From Uloborus plumipes (Eukaryota; Arthropoda; Arachnida; Araneae; Uloboridae): a DNA stretch of 64,000 nt. How positions within the stretch are numbered: the first letter of the stretch is position 1; the number at the start of each line of letters is the position of its first letter. Shown piece after piece: positions 12,044-23,290 of the stretch. Where the stretch lies: assembly GCA_038373865.1 (NCBI GenBank), contig JAXGGA010002190.1, forward strand, positions 1 to 64,000, given 5' to 3'. Under the pieces are notes generated by a model. That model saw nothing but the letters and a program-made list of their open reading frames with translations. It was not told the origin of the DNA and ran no database searches. Both the position numbers and the translations under genes were made by a program.

Positions 12044-12874
12044 CACCCTTGTACAAATTAATTCAAACAAAATATTTTTTTCATGACTTTAAAATTATCC
12101 CTTTATTCTTCACCGATTATGCTAAAATTAGTAAAAATATGGATGAGATACTTAAGTCCTTTATCTATCATCAATTTCCACTAATCAGAAGCTTATCTAC
12201 TGTTCAAAGGTACCTTATTGTACCGGTCGGCCAGTTTATCGGTTTATGAAGAAACAGCTTCTGACTCCACCAATGAAGAAAAAGCACTATTTGTGGGTGT
12301 TAAATATAAGAATTGAGCAGCTAAACATTGGAGGAAACGACTATTTAGTGACAAAATTCATTTCATTATCCAAAGTCAACGAACTCAAGACGTACGGAGA
12401 TCTTCATGTGAAAGAATTCATTATTGCCACATGAACCCATTTGTAAATCACCTTAAAAAGATATTTTGGGGTTGTTTCGGTTACAATGGGGTTGGTTCCT
12501 TGAAGAATGTTGATGGTATGATATATTCTGATAAATCTATCTGAGAACCAAATTGAGACATCTAAATAGCCTGAGCTCTCCTGATATCAATCCAATCGAG
12601 AATCTTTGGGCTATATGCAAAAATCGACTATTGCATGAGGACTGTTCAACTTTGGAGAAGCTAATCACAGCGCTAATTCATAGACACACATATTACAAAT
12701 GAGTATAAAAAATTGATAGATTCCATGGCGAATCGTGTCCAAATGTTTGCAAAGAGTTGTAGACATCATATTATGTAATAAAAACTTTTGGTTTTATATA
12801 AATTTAAACAAAATAGTTCTTTTCTTAGTTTTCTCAATTTTTCGAGTTTGTTTCAATTAATTTGTACAAGGGTG
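12044..12874 (+). mobile_element. Tc1/mariner-type element, 831 bp, internally decayed
   Basis: The left end CACCCTTGTACAAATTAATT follows a TA (12042-12043). The right end is its inverse, AATTAATTTGTACAAGGGTG, followed by TA (12875-12876). The inverted repeats extend about 28-30 bases. The interior is a broken transposase reading on the plus strand. The right end lies only 33 bases from the 5' splice site of the ZSWIM3-like exon 2 (12908). Confidence 0.85.
12240..12790 (+). pseudogene. Tc1-like transposase remnant
   Basis: The plus strand, read through several frameshifts and stops, contains RTKLRHLNSLSSPDINPIENLW, quoted here only in part: SPDINPIENLW at about 12577-12609 is the conserved block with the third acidic residue of the DDE triad. 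Upstream fragments (KTYGDLHVKEF, KRYFGVVSVTMG) correspond to the region around the WGCF block of Tc1 proteins. The N-terminal helix-turn-helix region and first aspartate are missing, so the element was internally deleted before or during decay. It is not functional. Confidence 0.7.
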
Positions 12875-12907
12875 TAACTGACATAAAGACAAACTTGATA
12901 AAATTAC

Positions 12908-13007
12908 CTGATGATTATGAACAGTTGACATTTCGGTGATAACAAGCTGTGTTGCATCATCACTTAATTTCACATAAATAAAGGCTGTACATCCTTGGCG
13001 CATAGAC
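12908..13007 (-). CDS. ZSWIM3-like (MULE/FAR1-derived) gene, exon 2
   Basis: A 100-base exon on the minus strand bounded by TTTGTAG|G (acceptor before 13007) and CATCAG|GTAATT (donor after 12908). It enters needing one base and leaves at phase 0, which fits both neighbours exactly. It encodes SMRQGCTAFIYVKLSDDATQ followed by LVITEMSTVHNHQ. The C-x-A-F-I/Y pattern and the closing HNH are the second half of a FAR1/WRKY-GCM1-type zinc-binding fold: the cysteine and the two histidines are likely zinc ligands. Intact frame and exact splice phases argue for a real exon rather than a relic. Confidence 0.78.
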
Positions 13008-13264
13008 CTACAAATATAACAAAGGCATCAAGGATGTTTTTTTACAACCATGCTATTCTAGTGTTAGAAATCAAAAAATCTTACTGGTCCTTCGAACCAA
13101 GTATACATACTGGTGTTACATGAATATAATTTTTCTACAAAATGACGAGTCAACAAAAAAAGAATCATTGTACCAAAATTTACAAACATTATGAAACTAA
13201 AAATTCAAGGAAATGCTATGAAATCAAAATTAGCAATTGGATGCGCTGAGACTGAAATTTATCT

Positions 13265-13953
13265 CAGGGATGAAAACAGAAAACGAAAAAAGAGGAAAAA
13301 TTGCACAGCTTAAAATTCAGATAGATTTTTCCCCTATATTTTGCGAAATTAAGTCATGCAAGATTTCCTCTTAATTTGCCGTAAAAGATCGAAAGTAAAT
13401 ATTTTTAAAAGCTCTTATTTACTCATTCACTATTTATTTTTTAAGTCATTCATAACAATGTGAAAAAAAAAGGGCGGTTGGTGGGGGGGTTGCAATTTTT
13501 GATGAATTAGACAAGTGTATCTCAAGAAATAAATTCTCTAATATTGAATGGTTTTCCGTTATTTTGATACATTTTAATGATCAAAATAATTTTCCCAATT
13601 TTTTGACAAAGATCTCCAATATTTCAGCTGAACTTTCTTAATTTCTACCTCCTACAAATAGAACTGATGCTCTTGGCAGCATGCCAAAATATAGTACATA
13701 AATCACCGATAATTGCAGGTAATCCTTGAGATTTCAATCCTGCTGCATCCTAAAAACATTTCCATTATTTTGGTAGTTGGGAGTAATTTCAACCTCTACT
13801 ACTGTAAATCAACTTATTTTAAGCTTAATTCTAATAATGAGTATTTCTATTTTTTTTTCTAAACTTGATGCAACATTAATTTTTTGATCGCGGAAAGAAA
13901 GAAAAAATACAAAAAGCGGGAAATCGCGGATCCGCGAAAGATTTTCATCCATG
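13265..13953. mobile_element. Element with CAGGGATGAAAA ends and 6-bp target duplication, copy 1
   Basis: Ends are CAGGGATGAAAA and TTTTCATCCATG. The flanks are ttatct at 13259-13264 and ttatct at 13954-13959. Copy 2 (44238-46035) also has a 6-base flank duplication (attacc), so 6 bp appears to be the rule for this family. Near the right end are GCGGGAAATCGC and CGCGGATCCGCG palindromes. There is no coding sequence. A paralogous segment in reverse orientation at about 18780-18905 carries the uninterrupted target (gaaatttatctaccaa in reverse), confirming the insertion. The unit at 13725-13850 matches the tandem array at 880-2830. Confidence 0.82.
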
Positions 13954-14109
13954 TTATCTACCAATTTTCATACATGATTTCATTGTTGATAGTTTAAACT
14001 CTCAACATGCTTGCATTTTCCTTAATATTGATTAATCATGGAGGTAATGTTTTCCTAAAGTTCCAATGATTAGAAACCAATCCAACTATTAGATTTGTAT
14101 GTATAAGAG

Positions 14110-15300
14110 GCCAGCAAAAGTATAAGAGGCCGGAGGTGGGGGTGCACTTCGAGAATCCGGCGAGGCAAAAAGATTGGCGAATCTAAAATGGGGGGGGGGG
14201 GGGGTAATGGAAGACCGCCAAAGCGACCGGAAATAGCCTAAAACTACCTCTTGGGGGACTTTTTCGACTCCCTCATTTGAGCCCTAAAATTGCTCTTTGA
14301 CCCCCTCCTCCTTCCGATAATAGCTAACAAAACTCGCAGTTGCAAAGGGCCGAGGGATGTGGAGGAGGGAGAGTTTCAGGGAAAAAACGAAAACTAAAAC
14401 CGAAAATTTTGTAGTATATTTAACAACGTTGAGGGAGTTCAGAGGCACTGAAGGAAAAATTTCCAAATTGAAGCCCAGAATGTGCAAATGTCGAACCCTC
14501 GAAATTGGAGCTCTAATACGCAACTTTAGGTCATTTTCGGTGATATGTAAGGGGATCACAGACTCTTCCAGAGATTTTTCTGAAATTGAAGGCCTAAAAA
14601 CGCTATTGTTGGTCATCTGTGATGACATCAGAAACAGGGACAAGATTTCGAACTCTCTTCAGAAAAATAAAATCGAAAATTGAAGTCTTAAACAAGCAAT
14701 TGTAAAAAATCTGAGAGAATGTATGTCCACAGACTCTCCACAGAGAACTTTCAAAAATTGAGGTTCTTAAAATGCTATCTTTTATAAAAATCAGATAAAA
14801 ATTGAGTTTAGGACTCTTCTCCTCCATGAAAGCTTTGAAGTTCAAATCATTAAAATGCAGTTATTGACCATTTTTGATGACGGTAGAGGAAAAGGAATGC
14901 GATTTAATATTCTCTTCTGAAACACTTTCGAAATTGAAGTCTGTAAGTCAATTTCAGGCCATCGTTACCGACGTTAAGTGAAGGCATGGCGTTCATGAAT
15001 AATTTCTCTGAATTTTTCAAAATGAGGTCCTAAAAACGTATTTGTAGACTATGCGCGATTTTGCAATATCGATGCAGTCCATAACTCTCCCTATAAGTGT
15101 TTTAAAATCGATCCCCACAACACCCCCCCCTCCCCCCCCCCCCCTCCCGCACCACCCCCCCCCCCTCAAAAAAACGGCTTAAGTGATCTTTGATGATGCC
15201 AAGAGAAAAAGGATGGGTTTCACAAAGTCTCCCCCGGTATTTTTTCGAAATAGATGCTCTAAAATGAAATTGTAGGAAATCTTTGATGCCTCCTCTCAAT
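14110..15300. repeat. Divergent tandem array A, unit about 80-120 bp
   Basis: Words of the type 'gaaattgaagtcctaaaaacg', then 'attgtaggctatctttgatgac', then 'agaaa.gactctccc.gagattttt' recur near 14583, 14675, 14755, 14835, 14932, 15018 and 15246. Copies differ at many positions, so the array is old. Open frames in this stretch (for example 14284-14683 on both strands) are produced by the repeats and are not genes. Edges are marked by long G tracts (14190-14202) and C tracts (15121-15172). The same unit occurs in the opposite orientation at 17090-17860 and 19720-20215. Confidence 0.65.
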
Positions 15301-17090
15301 ATATTTTAAAATTTTCCTTTATTTTTATATTCATTTATTAAATATTTACTTTTTTATTTCTTTAATTTTTAATTATTTGCTCATTTAATATTTTTAGTTT
15401 TTTATTCATTTTCTGTGTGTGATAGTGCAAACTACATTTTCCTCGGGAGGGGGGGGGGGCAGTTGACTTTCTAGAGATGCCTGAAAGAAACACTGAGTGA
15501 AATGAGGGAGTATCTTCCACTACCCTGTCATTAAGTTACCCATAACATACCTCTTGCCACTATTCTGAAGGTAAAGATATTAAAAGTTAGCTGGGAATTG
15601 TAATACTAAACAGTGCTTAGCTGCTTCGCTATCAACTGCACTAGTGTTTGGCCTCATGCACAACTCTGCTCCTCCCCCCCTCCCATGGGCATGCATATAC
15701 ATTAATTGCTACTTTTTAAATTATTTTCATGGTTAAAGCTTTCATTCAGATACCTCTCAAGAATTTAATTAATTGAAAGTATACTTTCATAAAACTCATT
15801 TCAAGGTTTAAAAAGGTGACTCAAAGTAACCAACTAAAGGTGCAATATGTCACCGTAAGCAACGAACTTTATGTGAATAACTAAGTTCTTATTGAATTAC
15901 AATAAATACACCCATGGAGTATTTCATCGGAATCAACGTGTTCAATGACATATTAAGTTTCCGACCTCACTAGAACTTAAAAGGTCTGGTCGTGATTAAC
16001 TCATCAAAGCAGTCGCAAAGGTCGGATTGCTGAGATGGTCGGTGCTTCACTATATGAAATGACCAATTGCATCAATATGTCGCCATGTTTGAAGTACAAT
16101 CGCGGATCGCGTATTTCGTTCCAATATCAATTTTATTCGGATTGAACAATCCAAAGGCGTATTTAAGGGGCGGGCGGAGGGGCCCCCCCCCCCCCCCGAA
16201 ATTGAGAAAGATTTTTATAAAAGTAGGTGTTTGATTCGTGTTTGCTCAAGAAAAAAAAAATCCGTAAGAAAAAAGCCCACTCTCTATTAACATTGTTTTC
16301 AAAGGTGTATATAAGAGAGGGCTCCAGAAGGTCTTTCCCTACTATACCCCTGCCCCCTCCCCCCCCCGAAAAAAATGCGGAATTGTTTTTTATTTTTAAT
16401 AAAGGTAAGTTATTATTATTCGGTTTTAAGTCTTCTCTTAAAATTATTTACATACTTTTAGCTTGAAATACATAAATAAATAATTATTGCAAATAATGAT
16501 TCGTTAGATGGTACCAGGCAGTGGTGCAACCCAAGAGGGTCAGAGAGCCCTTGCGCTTTACTCAAGAGAAAAAAAAAGAACGTGTCTTGGGAAAATAAAG
16601 ATATTTCAATTAGAAAACACATCAAAAAAATCCTAATCATTTTGAACAGAAATCTTTAAATGAAAAATATTCAACACATGCAGATTATTAGTCAGCAAAT
16701 TATGTTTCTCTCTCTTTCTTCTCATTCCCCCTTTTTTTCTAGTCAGTCAGGAAATAAGAGTCTTTAAAATAATGCTACACTCAAAAAATTTAAAATAAAG
16801 TGCAATCATTCCCCCCGGCAAGAAATTTAAAATAAAGTGTAAGCATTCCTCCCAGCAAGAAATTTAAAAATAAAGTGCAATCATTTTCGGTTTTAGTTTT
16901 TCAAATAATTTCCAAGCTTTCAGCTGAAAAAAAAAATCTAAATGAGGTAGAAGTTCAAGCTGGCTGAGCTAGAAGGGGCACGTAATTTTCAATCTCTTTA
17001 CCAGTGATGAAATTAAAAAATAGAGTGCCTTCTCAGTGGCGGGTTTAAGGTAAGAAGTCGAGGCCCGTATATCCGCCAATCATGAATTCA
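15300..17090. other. Non-coding stretch between opposed arrays, with a 3-copy minisatellite
   Basis: No gene is seen. At about 16785-16885 a unit of about 45 bases (agaaatttaaaataaagtg, caatcattccccccggc) is present three times. A run of about 15 C at 16184-16198 follows GGCGTATTTAAGGGGCGGGC, which resembles a transposon edge. Around 15900-16140 the sequence is of higher complexity (GTCGGATTGCTGAGATGGTC and similar) but matches nothing I recognise. Confidence 0.5.
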
Positions 17091-20000
17091 AAGAAGGCTC
17101 ATGACCCCCTTAAAGAGTCCAAAGATATCTTAAAATTTCGCTTTTACAACGTGTAATTTAATTACAGTTTCAAGATTTCACTATCCAAAAATTTTAGGAA
17201 GAGAGTCCTTTTCCCGCTTCTTCTTCAATACCTTGGTCAAACATTGCTTCAAATGGCATTTTAGAGATTTAAAATTCAAACAGTTAACGGTAGTTAACTG
17301 TTTTTAGAAAAGAGAGCTTCTGAATTACAGTCTCTAGCCCAAAAATTTCTGGAAGAGTCCCTAAATCCTTTTATTATCCTCAGACAAAGCCTAAAAGCAG
17401 TTGTTCCTAGCAAGAATCATGGACTCGAGGATGCCGTATCAGGTGAAGTCACAACAATAACAGGTACTGTGGCCCCTCGAGGAGTGAAGCAAGAATCATG
17501 GCATAAGCAGCGCTATTGAATTATTTTTAAGGGGCGTTTTTAAAAGTTTTTGTTTTCTTTTTCTTTCACGTGTGACTCTGGTTTTTAGAGGGAGCTTCGT
17601 GGAATTCTTGGATGATAAGTTTCTGCTCTTGGGAGTAATGGGCACCTCAGATAAAAGTAAAATTTTGAACCTTCAGTTTAAAAAAAATTGAGCTTAAAAT
17701 TGCATTCTTGAAGCTTCAATGCCGCAAAATTTCGGGCACAGCGCCCGAATCCTGCCTCTTCTCTTGAAGGTATTAAAGATAACCTAAATAAAAATGTTTT
17801 CAAAACATTAATTTCGAAACATTTCGGGAGAGAGTCCTTGCTAACGTTACTACCAAAGATGGTCTAAAGTAGGGGTGCACAACCTGCGGCCCGCGGGCCA
17901 AATGCGGCCCGCCGCGTAGCGATGTGCGGCCCGCGAGTGCATTTGATTTTTTTGTGGTGAAAAAAAAAAGAGAATTTTTTTTTTTTAACTTAGAGGGGAG
18001 AGAAAAAGCAAAAAGGTTTTGCTGATTGTATTTTAAACTACACATACCGAATAAAAACGATCCTAAATTCGTTTGAAGATAGATTTTAGAACTTTGTAGG
18101 GAAAAAGAGTAGATCAGAAAATTTCAATTTTCAATTACGAACCCGTGGACAGCATACCCTTTATAGCTCCTTGGCATTGATTCAGCAAACCTAATAATTG
18201 TTATTTATAGTAACAACCACGACAAAAAAAAAAAAAAAAAAAAGAAAAGAAAAAAAAAACTGCCCCATTTTGAAAAATATTACATATTTTTTAAATATTT
18301 CATTGCTCAAGTTCTGTTTCCAACTTGAATGACAAAATCCGACTAATTTGACTTTTATATGCTAAATGCTTTGCAATTCGGGCATATTTTCATGTTGTTT
18401 TTCGATGCCACGTGCAAAGTGCACTTTAAATGTTTACATGTAATTTTTCAGCAATCTTTTAGCATCGGCTTCCAGATTACGATGTTTCTTCTTATTTTTG
18501 GAGTAATGCACGAAACAAATCATACTGAGCAAGAATACAAAGGTATTTTTCGAAACAAATGTGAGCATTTTTCTAACCAACATTTTTTAATTTTTGCACT
18601 CACCGCGTGGCGAATGGATATTTTTCGATCTAAAACACGTAAAAATTAAATTATTTGGTGCTCTTGTTGATGAAGCTTTTGAAAGACATGGAGTTAGTTA
18701 CCTTGCTGGCCTCTGATATATGCAAATGAAGTTTCTAATAGTTGAGACTTTTGGAGTCTAAACACCTTTACCTCCATGATTAACCAATATTAAGAAAAAT
18801 GTAAGCATGATGAGAATTTCAACTATCAACAATGAACCCATATATAAAAATTGGTAGATAAATTTCAATCTCAGCCATCCAACTGCTAATTTTGATTTCA
18901 TGGCATTTCCCTGAATTTTTAGAAAAATAATGTTAAGTAAATTTTTGTATCATGATTCCTTTTTTGTTAAGTCATCATTTAGTTTGATATTCATATTATA
19001 TCCAGCTAAGGGTAGAATTTTGTGTTTGCACTGTGGCCTAGTTCCTTTGGAACTGTTGGCAGTTTGCCAAGAGTCCTTTTTGGATCTTATTGTGCTTGAA
19101 TTACATATTGATTTTGTATTGCTGAATAAAGTGTTTGATTTCTTTAGTTTTAATAAGTGATAAAGTTCAACATTATTAAAGTACAAAGTTGCAAAGTTAT
19201 TAAAGACATGTAACACCTTTTTCAAAACTTGTAAAGTTTTAAGCCTCTGATGGCTAAGCAACTTTAATGAGAAAGGCTGCTTAGTATCATAAGATCAAAA
19301 CCTGTCTTCACTAAAAAAGGTTTAACTTTTCACTGTGAGTCATGTAATATGAAATATTCTGTAGTTTCATGTTTTAATAAAGTTGGTATTTTTTCCCAAC
19401 AAGTCATTTAGTAAAAATATTCAATATTTCAATTACAACTTTTCTTACATTATTAACATCAGCAAAGTACTGGTGCATGCTGCCAGGCCCATCAGTTTTC
19501 TTAGTTTTCCGTGGGGCAAAAGATATGTACTCAATGCAAATAATATAGTAAAGTATATTCAAAAACAAAAAACATGACTTTCTCAGAGCCTGTGAGGGGG
19601 AGGGGGTAATTATCCTTCACTAGCCCTCCAAATGATGGGCTGGCATTTGGCCCTCAAATGGAGCTCCTGCTACCTATGTGGCCCTTCACTGAAAAAGGTT
19701 GTGCACCCCTAGTCTAAAGTAAAGATGGCTTAAGGTTTCAATTTTGAAAATGTTCGGAGAGAGATTCCTAACCAATTTTTGTCTCTTAACGTCTCCAAAG
19801 AGAACGCGAAATTGCGGATCTATGAATCGAAAATATTTCAGGGGAGGGTCTTTGAACTTTTACTTCCCAAAGATAACTTAAATGAGACTTAAGTTCAAAA
19901 AAAAAAAAAAAAAACTCATCTTTTCTTTTATTCTATCATGAAGAAATATATCCTGAGTTGTGCTTTAGTCTCAAAATATTTCAGGAGAGATGCCCCGAGT

Positions 20001-20330
20001 CTTCTCAATTCCTTTAACGTCACTAAAGATAGCCTGAAATTGCGTGTTTAGAATTTACGTTTCAGTAAGTTCCCCAGAGGAGGCTTGATCCTCCAATGTC
20101 ATCAAAGGTAGCATGAATAATTTCAATTTTGAAAAAAATTTTGGAGGGAATCTATAACTTCGTAATTTTCTATCTTTTCCAAAAATTACAATATTTCAAT
20201 TCAATTTGAAAATTTCTACTTGTCTTACAGTAATAGTGAAAAAAAAAGAAAGTTGGGGGGGGGGGGTAAGCTTGATTATATGGGCCCCCTCCGAAATAAA
20301 AACCTATATACGTCACTGGAACAATCATTC
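17090..20330. repeat. Divergent tandem array B, inverted relative to array A, split by a hAT-like insertion
   Basis: Words such as 'aaaatttcgg.agagagtcc', 'ttcctcaatgtcatcaaaga' and 'tagcctaaaattgcgttttt' recur near 17170, 17345, 17730, 17820, 19745, 19845, 19975 and 20060. They are the reverse complement of the array A unit. The stretch is interrupted at 17870-19711 by a hAT-like element with an exact 8-bp duplication. It closes at about 20255-20320 with a G run and 'acctatatacgtcactg', whose reverse complement begins CAGTGACGTATATAGGT, a typical transposon terminus. Arrays A and B may be the two arms of one large element. Confidence 0.55.
17870..19711. mobile_element. hAT-like element, 1842 bp, exact 8-bp target duplication
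   Basis: The element begins TAGGGGTGCACAACCTGCGG and ends AAGGTTGTGCACCCCTA. The 16-base termini are inverted copies. The flanks are gtctaaag at 17862-17869 and gtctaaag at 19712-19719. The subterminal CGGCCCGCGGGCC palindrome and several GCGGCCCGC words resemble Charlie-type hAT ends. No transposase domain survives in the short frames inside. At about 18690-18930 it carries a segment that is the inverse of sequence flanking 13265-13953, so either an older repeat inserted here or the element captured it. Confidence 0.88.
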
Positions 20331-20334
20331 GCAA

Positions 20335-20510
20335 TTCGCATGATTATTTCTATTTCAATCTGCTACTTTGCGTGGTCGGCCACATTATAGTCCGACCGCA
20401 GAAAGTGTTTATCGGTCGGATCAGATCTAATTTCGAGAGCCGGTCTCGAAATTAAATCCGATCGGTCGGCTCTCAAAATTAGATCCGATTCGACCCATCG
20501 CAGTTTGCAA
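20335..20510. repeat. Local palindromic repeat cluster just inside intron 1
   Basis: GATCTAATTTCGAGA and TCTCGAAATTAAATC flank a 4-base loop near 20424-20459, forming a hairpin of about 15 bp with one mismatch. A third related copy, CTCTCAAAATTAGATCCGAT, follows at 20469-20488, and GGTCGGA or GTCCGACC words occur on both sides. It starts about 70 bases downstream of the exon 1 splice donor. It may be a small MITE core or a structured intronic element; I cannot tell which. Confidence 0.5.
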
Positions 20511-20582
20511 GCAAAATAAAAAAATTCAAGTTTAAAGTATAAGACAGAAAACATAATTAAAAATTTTGAAAATAGCACTTAC

Positions 20583-20839
20583 GATGTTTTTCTTTGACCG
20601 AGGTTGTCCTTCTTCTTCTTAAAGCTTCCTCCATGAACGCAGCTGAGTTTAATGAAGTAGTACTTCAGATCAGGGGATGCATTTGCTACACGATTTGGGT
20701 ACCGTTTTTTAGCGGCCTCTAGAGTACGGCAGTCGCTGATAAAAAAATCACAATAATTTTTCTCTTTGTACTCTTTTAAACAATTTTCAAATTCCACGTA
20801 TGAACCAAAATTCGCACCTTGTTCCACTGCGGTCGCCAT
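20583..20839 (-). CDS. ZSWIM3-like (MULE/FAR1-derived) gene, exon 1 with start codon
   Basis: On the minus strand, ATG at 20839 opens 85 codons plus two bases to an ACATC|GTAAGT donor after 20583; the split codon (TC+G) is completed by exon 2. I chose this ATG because homology begins just after it, with ANFGSYVEFENCLKEYKEK, then FFISDCRTLEAAKKRYPNRV, then LKYYFIKLSCVHGG and a basic tail. Relatives in the ZSWIM3 group read 'YVRDSRTIEAAKKRAPKR' and 'Y.CIHGGK': this is the first half of a FAR1-type zinc-binding domain and is thought to bind DNA or derive from a MULE transposase. The open frame continues 64 codons upstream with no homology. Intron 1 is about 7.6 kb and full of transposons, and exons 2 and 3 fit in phase. 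Confidence 0.78.
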
Positions 20840-21039
20840 TTCCGCACGAGGAGCTTCCACAAGACGAATGGTCGGCCGAATGAGGAGAATCGAGATCCGT
20901 CCGTTGAACGGGTAGCATCTGCGCTTGCGCAAATGTATGAGTCGGATCCGGAATGCGGTTCCGTTGGTCGGTACTCTAACCACTGTGTTCGTTATTAATT
21001 CTCGCCAGATTCTCGCATTAAATGCCTTCATTTATTTAT

Positions 21040-23290
21040 TTTGGCCATTTCAGAAATTTTTTTGTTGTTGTTAAAAAACACGTAATGTAACTGCAATTGA
21101 TCCCTGTAACGGCAGCCTTTTTTAAACCCATTTGCTAATTTCTTGTGTAATTGGTAATGAAGCTGTTTTGTTGTCTAAGAACTTAACATAATGAAGACTG
21201 CTGAGAACCATGCCAAGCTCATAGTTTCTAACTTGTCTGATACGGTCTCTTATTAGCCCGGTGTATAATTTAAAATATTTTTTTTAAAAAAATTGAATGA
21301 CAAGGAGTCAAGTGGCTCGCTACCAGCCAAATATCTTTATTTTTTTCAAAAGTGGAAAAATTGTCTTTTATTTATTTAGCTTTGCTTTTTACTGGCTTAA
21401 AAGTTATGGGTGAAAAAATAACAAAAAAAAAAAAAACATCAGTATTTTAAAACACTAAACCTTTGATCTGCTAAAAATAGTCTTTTAAACAAGCGAAATA
21501 TTATGCTGTATGATTGTGCACTTTTGTACACGGATGCAGATGTCTGTATCTATCAGCTCACATTTTTGCATTGAAGAAGGCAATCCTTGTAATGCCAAAA
21601 CACGTGTCTGCACTATTCCTGCGCATTTGTGCTTTTCAACGCTGTTTTGTTTGCTTTTATTTTATGCATAAAGCTATTTATCAATTGGCACCTATGTTGT
21701 CTGTTTTGACTTCTAAAAATATAAACTAGGCGCCATCATGGGCATACTCATTAATTCTTTTTAATCTCTAGCACTGATAGACTTCTCTGTAGTATACATA
21801 GCTTATTAAAGTTGATGTTTGTGATATGTTGTTTAAAATAAAGAAAATACCACCCACTTCTTTAACTAGAAGTTGGTACAGACTCAGATTGAGAGAAATT
21901 TTATCGAGAGAATAAAAGAAAAGAAAATTAAAATATCCATTAAACTTATTATTATGCCATTGCTTGAGCTCTAAACTGGATCCTCTTTTTTTCTAAGTTT
22001 CACATTATGCTTTTGAATATTTTTATTTTCAATTGAAATAAACATACTCGCTTTTGCTCCATTTTCACATTTACCATATGTAGTCCTTTGAATTACAAAT
22101 AATTGCAAAGGAAATGTTGTTACTTTGAATTAAGTTTAAAGTTTAGAAATTAAATGGTAACTTTGATTATTTCCTGTATTCTTGTAAAATTTGAGTATTG
22201 TGTAAAGTTTTCTTTATTTAAATTTTTGTGCCAACAAAGAAAGTTTATTTTATGTTCCTGTAGCCACATTGTTCTGCAAACAGCATTTCTGTGTTTATCT
22301 GTATTATCCAAGTTTGCTTTTGTTTAGTTATAAATTTAAGGGGATAAAAATTGCATCTTTTGAATTGTACTGTGCCAAAGATGTGCATGAGGGAGGATAT
22401 ATATTTTTTAAAATTAATTTTGTTCTTTTTTAATCAGATTTTAAGCAAGATAATTTTTTTTTCTTTTTAATTCAGAGACAGAAATAAATCCTCTCTGTGC
22501 TTTGGTAGTATATAACATATTTTTTACATTTGTTTAATTTTGTTTGAACTTTCTACATTAATTAATTAGGTTTGATTTAAGCTTAAAGAATGAAAAAAGT
22601 TTCGCTTTGTGGTGTTCATTTTTTTGTTAGTGGTCCTTTAAGATCTTCATTCTTATGTTGTTCTGCATTATTGGAGGGAAAGGGGTGAAAAATAGCGCAG
22701 AGGAGAAAGAACAATGTTAAAAACCATTTTTACATTTTTCATTCTCCTTTTTGATGACTGTTCAATTTCATTTAATGACATTTTAAACATTCTAGATGTT
22801 TCTTTTTTGAGCATTAGAATAATGAAATTTGGTACCCACAATGTGTATTACAATCATGGACTTTATATTGATTTTTAAAAATTACTCCCGTTGTTCCTGT
22901 GATATTTTATTTGCAAGAGAATTTTTGCAAAATTTATTACCTACTTTAAGTGCAAAAAAAACTTACTCCCTTCAAATCTTAAGATGAATCGAAAAACAAT
23001 TCCACCGTTGTCAGGGTTAAAAAAAAATAATTAATTTAAAAAAATTCTTTTTTTTGCCCTCAAACTACTGCCCCCCCCCCCCCCGGCTTACTTTGGTTTC
23101 TTCAAAACTTTCAATTTTTTCTTTACTTGTACAGTGCATGTACCAAAATATTCTTTTTTCTGCGGATTCAGTAATGAATTTTTCTGATGAAAATATGAAA
23201 AGTGAAAAAACATTTCACATTGATGAAGTAATTAAATAAAAATATTTGCTTAGTTAAATGTAAAAAACAAATCAAATAACTATGTTAAGC
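21040..23290. other. AT-rich non-coding stretch, no gene seen
   Basis: Frames are short and without domains. The phrase 'ttgaagaaggcaatccttgt' followed by 'aatgccaaaacacgtgtctg' at about 21570-21612 resembles the 'gaagaaggc...gaaacacgt' signature seen at the 3' side of some retroelements, but one phrase is not enough to name a family. A C run lies at about 23070-23084. Confidence 0.45.

Noticed and set aside
14284..14683. Overlapping frames of 119 and 108 codons on opposite strands
   Set aside because: Both are produced by the divergent tandem array; there is no domain, and sister units do not keep the frame.
21560..21620. Phrase ttgaagaaggcaatccttgt as a Penelope- or LINE-type 3' signature
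   Set aside because: A single short phrase with no reverse transcriptase frame, tail or target duplication nearby.
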